From JBLHKW01 sp047618565 (GTDB lineage Bacteria; Planctomycetota; UBA1135; GCA-002686595), in assembly GCA_047618565.1 (NCBI GenBank), contig JBLHKW010000113.1:1-18017 (forward strand): a DNA stretch of 18,017 nucleotides, given 5' to 3'. Below, piece by piece: positions 14,688-18,017 of the stretch. The notes under the pieces were generated by a model that was not told where the DNA came from, did not search any database, and was given only the letters and a program-made list of their open reading frames with translations. A program made the position numbers and the translations under genes. The stretch's first letter is position 1; every line of letters starts with the position of its first letter.

Positions 14688-16227
14688 CACGGACTCGCCA
14701 CACGGTCACGCTGCCGGCCACGTTCCCGGGACCGTACAGGTCGTCCAGGTAGCTGCCGACCGCCCCCGTAGCCTGTGCACCCACCAGGAACACGGTGTTC
14801 ACACCGTACTTGTCGATGATGCGCTCGATCGGAGAGATATCAGTGGGCCGATCCAGGACGAAGCGCAGGCTGACGACAGGCCGATCGAGCTCGACCATGT
14901 AGTCGTGCCCCCTGAGGGTCGCGAGCACGGAGTCATCGGTCAACACGGGCGACAGATCCTCCGCGACCTGTGCCAGCTTGGCATGCGACGCTTCGATCTC
15001 TTCCCAGCCGGCGTGCGGGTCAAAGTCGAGGCTGATCAGCGTCAGCACGAGCGCGCCCACGAGAATCTGCCCACGGCGCGGCCCGACCAGGCCTCCGAAG
15101 AGATCACGCAACATCTCCACGGCACCGCATAGCAGCAATGCGAACACCGGCAGGAGCAGACGACCACCGAAGCCAAAGTAGAGCGTGATCACCCCGACCG
15201 AGGCACAGGTGAACACTTCCACCGCGCTGCGGTAACGCACGAGTAGTAAGACCAGACACAAGAACAGGGACAGGGATACGCCAGCGTGTACCGGATCGAG
15301 GCCGTGCGTGGGAGCCTTGGTGCCCTGCACACGACTCGTCATGCGGCTACCGAGCACCTCGGCCGTCTGCCGCAGCCTGATGGGCGCGCGCTCGAGGATG
15401 CGTGCCGTGCTCTGGCGCGGCGAGCGTGGATCGCTCGCGTCCGTGTGCCACATGGCCGCGGAATAGCTGTGCAGGGAGAACTGGTCCGCGGGCGGGTCCG
15501 GAGCGCTCACGCGGTTGCGGATCGACCCGGGCACCTGGACCGCGACGGCTGCAATCGAGAAGACGAGCAGTTGTCGGGCCACGAGCAGCTTCCAGCCTGC
15601 ACGGCGCGGGCTACTCATGACGTGACTGAATACGCGCGCCACCACGATCGCGGGCACGAGCAGGATGAGGATCGAGCGCACGTACGCGGAGAGGCCGATG
15701 CAGATGCCCAGCGCGATCTCAGCGCGCCATGAAAAGCGCGCAGTGGCGCGTCGCTCGATGAGCAGGCAGAGCATCAATAGCGCGAGCCCGGGAACATCGG
15801 AGAGGGCGATGTTGCACAGGCGCTGGTAGCCAGGATTCAGCCAGAGCGCCACGCAGCAGAGCAGGGCCAGGCCCCCACCCAGGCGTTCCCGTTGATAGAG
15901 AAACAGTAAGGCGAGCGCGAGGATGCCGAACAGGCTGACGTACAGGTTGAGCACCTGGTAGTCCGTACCGAAGACCGCGAGCACGGGAGCGATCAGGACC
16001 GCGAAGCCCGAGGGTCTCAGGGTGAACGGCTGGCCGAGATAGCTGCAGCCATCGCCTGCGAGCAGGGAGCGCGCCACGCCGATGTAGATCGACCCGTCGC
16101 GTTCCGCATTGTAGGTGGGCAGGACCGTCACGCTCAGACTGGCCAGCGCAGCCACCAGGACGAGCAGGGCGGCGATACGCTCGGCCCGGGTCCAGGTCTG
16201 CGAGCCTGACCGGTGGCTCAGCGCCAT
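14683..16227 (-). CDS. GT-C-like multi-pass membrane glycosyltransferase (putative)
   Basis: 514 aa from ATG 16227 (a TTG two codons upstream is possible; GGGG lies 7 nt before the ATG). The first transmembrane helix (about 18-37) is followed by the loop NAERDGSIYIGVARSLLAGDG...GQPFTLRPSGFAVL, which resembles the first extracytoplasmic loop of ArnT/PMT-like enzymes. The usual D-E pair is D44-G45 here, so the second acidic residue is missing. Eight to ten further hydrophobic segments follow, interrupted by a soluble loop at about 235-300. A C-terminal soluble domain begins at about 400 (HAGWEEIEASHAKLAQVAEDLSP). It probably uses a lipid-linked sugar, but the altered loop leaves activity uncertain. 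It is 34 bp downstream of the DinB-like gene on the same strand. Confidence 0.7.
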   Translation of the reverse strand: MALSHRSGSQTWTRAERIAALLVLVAALASLSVTVLPTYNAERDGSIYIGVARSLLAGDGCSYLGQPFTLRPSGFAVLIAPVLAVFGTDYQVLNLYVSLFGILALALLFLYQRERLGGGLALLCCVALWLNPGYQRLCNIALSDVPGLALLMLCLLIERRATARFSWRAEIALGICIGLSAYVRSILILLVPAIVVARVFSHVMSSPRRAGWKLLVARQLLVFSIAAVAVQVPGSIRNRVSAPDPPADQFSLHSYSAAMWHTDASDPRSPRQSTARILERAPIRLRQTAEVLGSRMTSRVQGTKAPTHGLDPVHAGVSLSLFLCLVLLLVRYRSAVEVFTCASVGVITLYFGFGGRLLLPVFALLLCGAVEMLRDLFGGLVGPRRGQILVGALVLTLISLDFDPHAGWEEIEASHAKLAQVAEDLSPVLTDDSVLATLRGHDYMVELDRPVVSLRFVLDRPTDISPIERIIDKYGVNTVFLVGAQATGAVGSYLDDLYGPGNVAGSVTVWRVRD

Positions 16228-16261
16228 GGGCAAACCCCGGGAGTGGTACGGGCCCCGGGCG

Positions 16262-16756
16262 TCACGCGGGGGAGTCCATTCCGCGCCAGGCGTTGGAGGT
16301 GTTCAGACCGGGAGAGCCACTTTGCTTGGCGTGCAGGAAAAGCTGTTGTCGGTAGGCGCACAGGAAGCGCACGGATGTCATGAGGATCGCCTGGCTCAAC
16401 GGAAGGCTGTCGCCCCAGGGAAGCTTGCCTTCGCGCTCCATCAACTGCGCGTCGCCCAGTTCGTCCAGCGCCGCGTTCAGCTCTGACTGCTGGCGCTCCA
16501 TCGCGGCGTCGAAGCCGTCCAGGGTCATCTCGGCGATCTCCGTCGGAGTTTTCCCCGCGCCGCTCCAGTCTCCGGCCAGCATGGCGCGCACGGGCACGAT
16601 GCCGCACTGGGTCAGATAGCGCATCAGCTCGATGGTCGAACGCTGACCCGCGGTCGGCCGCCAGTCGAGTTGTTCCGGGTCTACCTTGGTGCCGAGGTGC
16701 CGGATGATCCGGATCTCCTCGGCGAGCGAGGCCTTGAGTTCTTCAGCGTTGAGCAT
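16262..16756 (-). CDS. DinB-like four-helix-bundle protein
   Basis: 164 aa; ATG 16756, with no ribosome site but TATTAT about 8 nt upstream of the start codon. The sequence is almost entirely helical: helix 1 about 3-22 (AEELKASLAEEIRIIRHL), WRPTAGQRSTIELMRYLTQ at 32-50, a helix with AMERQQSELNAALDEL near 85-100, and a final helix around LSQAILMTSVRFLCAYRQQLFLHAKQSG. The layout (an initial helix, D/W-x-x-P, a central helix where a DinB metal-binding His normally sits, a final helix) fits the DinB/YfiT-like superfamily. The central helix has no His (MRYLTQC), so metal binding is doubtful. DinB-type proteins are thiol-dependent transferases or stress-associated proteins; the role here is unknown. 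It may be cotranscribed with the downstream GT-C gene. Confidence 0.6.
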   Translation of the reverse strand: MLNAEELKASLAEEIRIIRHLGTKVDPEQLDWRPTAGQRSTIELMRYLTQCGIVPVRAMLAGDWSGAGKTPTEIAEMTLDGFDAAMERQQSELNAALDELGDAQLMEREGKLPWGDSLPLSQAILMTSVRFLCAYRQQLFLHAKQSGSPGLNTSNAWRGMDSPA

Positions 16757-16870
16757 GTCTATCTATAATAAGGGAGGACCGGGGTATGCGCGCCAGCGCC
16801 GGAGCGCCGCAAGACTATCACGGGGCGAGCTCGACTGGCGCGTGAGCGGGGCTGTCAGTATCGTCGGAGC
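16757..16870. promoter_or_regulatory. Divergent promoter region with AT-rich -10-like sequence
   Basis: 114 bp between divergent genes. It contains the AT-rich patch CTATCTATAATAAGG, exceptional in this GC-rich window. On the plus strand TATAAT (16764-16769) matches a sigma-70 -10 box perfectly and would give the hydrolase mRNA a leader of about 95 nt. On the minus strand TATTAT (16765-16770) ends 8 nt before ATG 16756, suggesting a leaderless or nearly leaderless message. No good -35 is seen for either direction. Confidence 0.4.
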
Positions 16871-17959
16871 ATGAAGAAAAGCACTCTCTGTGTCCTCGCC
16901 TCGCTGACGGTTCTGTCGATCTCGCAGGCTCGAGGGTCGCGGGAGCTGTCCGTCGACGAGGCTGTCGCGCAGCTGAAGACCTTCGTCGAGGGCGAGGCCA
17001 AGGCCGAGCGATTCTCCGGAACGGTCCTGTTCGCGCGTGATGGAGAGGTGCTGTTTCAGGGAGCCTACGGCCTTGCCAGCCGACGCTTCGATGTCCCGAA
17101 TCGAATCGACACCAAGTTCAACCTCGGATCGATGAACAAGATGTTCACCTGCGTGGCCATCATGCAGCTGGCCGAATCGCGCCAGCTGACCATCAAGGAT
17201 CCGATCTACAAGTACCTCGACGAGACCTGGCTGCCCCTGGAGCTGGCGCGCAAGATCAGCATCGAGCACCTGATGACCCACACCTCGGGACTGGGCAGCT
17301 ACTTCAACGAGACCTACATGCAGTCCTCGCGCGCCATGTTCAGGGAGCTCGATGACTACAAGCCTATCGTCTATCAGGACACCCTCGCCTTCGAGCCGGG
17401 CACGCGCTGGAGCTACAGCAACACGGGCATGTTCCTGCTCGGCGTGATCGTCCAGCTGATCTCGGACCAGAACTACTTCGATTATGTGCGCGAGCACATC
17501 TTCGAGCCGGCCGGCATGCTCAACACCGACAGCTACGAGATGGACCGGCCGGTCAAGAACCTCGCGATCGGTTACTCGGAGCATGATGGCGAGTGGTTCA
17601 ACAACCTGTACGCCCACGTGATCAAGGGCGGACCGGCGGGCGGCGGTTTCTCGACCGTGCCCGACCTGCTAGCCTTCGACCAGGCCCTGCGCAACCTCGT
17701 GCTGCTCGACCAGGAGCACACCGAGCTGACCTGGAGCGCCAAGCCCGACATCGGCTCCCCGTCCTACGGCTTCGGCTTCTTCCAGGACGGCAACGAAAAC
17801 GGCCGCATCGTCGGCCACGGCGGCGGCTTCTCCGGCATCAGCTCCAACCTGGACATGTTCCTGGACAGCGGCTTCACGGCAGCGGTCATGTCGAACATCG
17901 ACGGCGGCGCCAACCCCGTGAAGGACTACATCCGCACCCTGCTCCAGCAGGTCGAGTGA
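16871..17959 (+). CDS. Exported serine hydrolase, beta-lactamase/class C-like family
   Basis: 362 aa with a classic signal peptide (MKKSTLCVLASLTVLSISQA, cleavage near residue 20-22). ATG 16871 has GGAG only 1 nt away, so initiation may not use it. The three family motifs are present: S87-M-N-K90 (SxxK, in FNLGSMNKMFT), Y182-S-N184 (YxN, in WSYSNTG) and H316-G-G (HxG-type, in GHGGGFSG). Other family marks are MTHTSGLGSYF at 135-145, FEPGTRWSYSN at 174-184 and IFEPAGMLNT at 210-219. It belongs to the PF00144 group of DD-peptidases, esterases and class C-like beta-lactamases acting in the periplasm. The length fits a single-domain member. Substrate (ester, D-amino-acid peptide or other) is undetermined; a true antibiotic beta-lactamase is less likely than an esterase or peptidase. 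Confidence 0.88.
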   Translation: MKKSTLCVLASLTVLSISQARGSRELSVDEAVAQLKTFVEGEAKAERFSGTVLFARDGEVLFQGAYGLASRRFDVPNRIDTKFNLGSMNKMFTCVAIMQLAESRQLTIKDPIYKYLDETWLPLELARKISIEHLMTHTSGLGSYFNETYMQSSRAMFRELDDYKPIVYQDTLAFEPGTRWSYSNTGMFLLGVIVQLISDQNYFDYVREHIFEPAGMLNTDSYEMDRPVKNLAIGYSEHDGEWFNNLYAHVIKGGPAGGGFSTVPDLLAFDQALRNLVLLDQEHTELTWSAKPDIGSPSYGFGFFQDGNENGRIVGHGGGFSGISSNLDMFLDSGFTAAVMSNIDGGANPVKDYIRTLLQQVE

Positions 17960-18017
17960 CGAAGTCCAAAGCGAATGTACCGAGCCAGTGCAAAATCCGA
18001 CGGGCATCGGCCGATAT
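17960..18017. other. Right-edge sequence without a feature
   Basis: 58 bp after the serine-hydrolase stop. I see no hairpin, T-run or start of a gene. Confidence 0.4.

Noticed and set aside
16871..17959. Antibiotic-resistance class C beta-lactamase
   Set aside because: The SxxK and YxN motifs are shared by the whole family, but the C-terminal motif is H-G-G rather than K-T-G, more typical of esterase or peptidase members.

Overview
This 18.0-kb window is high-GC bacterial DNA, tightly packed with protein-coding genes. It has no rRNA, tRNA, CRISPR array or recognisable complete mobile element. The gene mix suggests a Planctomycetota-like bacterium or another sulfatase-rich environmental lineage: several unrelated exported sulfatases side by side, an ECF sigma factor with a membrane partner, ArnT/PMT-like (GT-C) membrane glycosyltransferases, frequent GTG/TTG starts and many genes without a clear Shine-Dalgarno. 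This assignment is inference from content; no marker gene is present.

Layout. (1) Positions 158-2243, minus strand: a three-gene operon of ECF sigma factor, one-pass membrane anti-sigma-like protein and exported protein with two secretin N-type (ring-building) domains. The genes are joined by a 4-bp overlap and a 2-bp gap, which suggests an envelope-spanning regulatory unit. (2) Positions 2427-5706, plus strand: two different GT-C multi-pass membrane proteins with strikingly different third-base preferences. (3) Positions 5790-14676, plus strand: a sulfatase island of five alkaline-phosphatase-superfamily hydrolases and one membrane-anchored SGNH hydrolase, mostly with overlaps or 2-8-bp gaps. 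Three sulfatases (5790, 7166, 11816) carry the normal C-x-P-[S/T]-R formylglycine motif. The one at 9864 has C-G-T-D-R. The last (13357) has T-Q-P-T-H, so it probably uses a threonine nucleophile and needs no formylglycine. (4) Positions 14683-16756, minus strand: a DinB-like protein followed by a third GT-C membrane protein, convergent with the island. (5) Positions 16871-17959, plus strand: an exported serine beta-lactamase-family hydrolase, divergent from the DinB-like gene across a 114-bp AT-spiked promoter region.

How the genes may work together (inference): the exported sulfatases and the SGNH hydrolase could desulfate and deacylate a sulfated, acylated glycan in the periplasm or at the cell surface. 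The flanking GT-C enzymes would build or decorate a lipid-linked glycan. No glycoside hydrolase, polysaccharide lyase, SusC/SusD pair or sulfatase-maturation enzyme (FGE or anSME) is present, so this is not a classical polysaccharide utilisation locus, and maturation of the cysteine sulfatases must be supplied from elsewhere in the genome.
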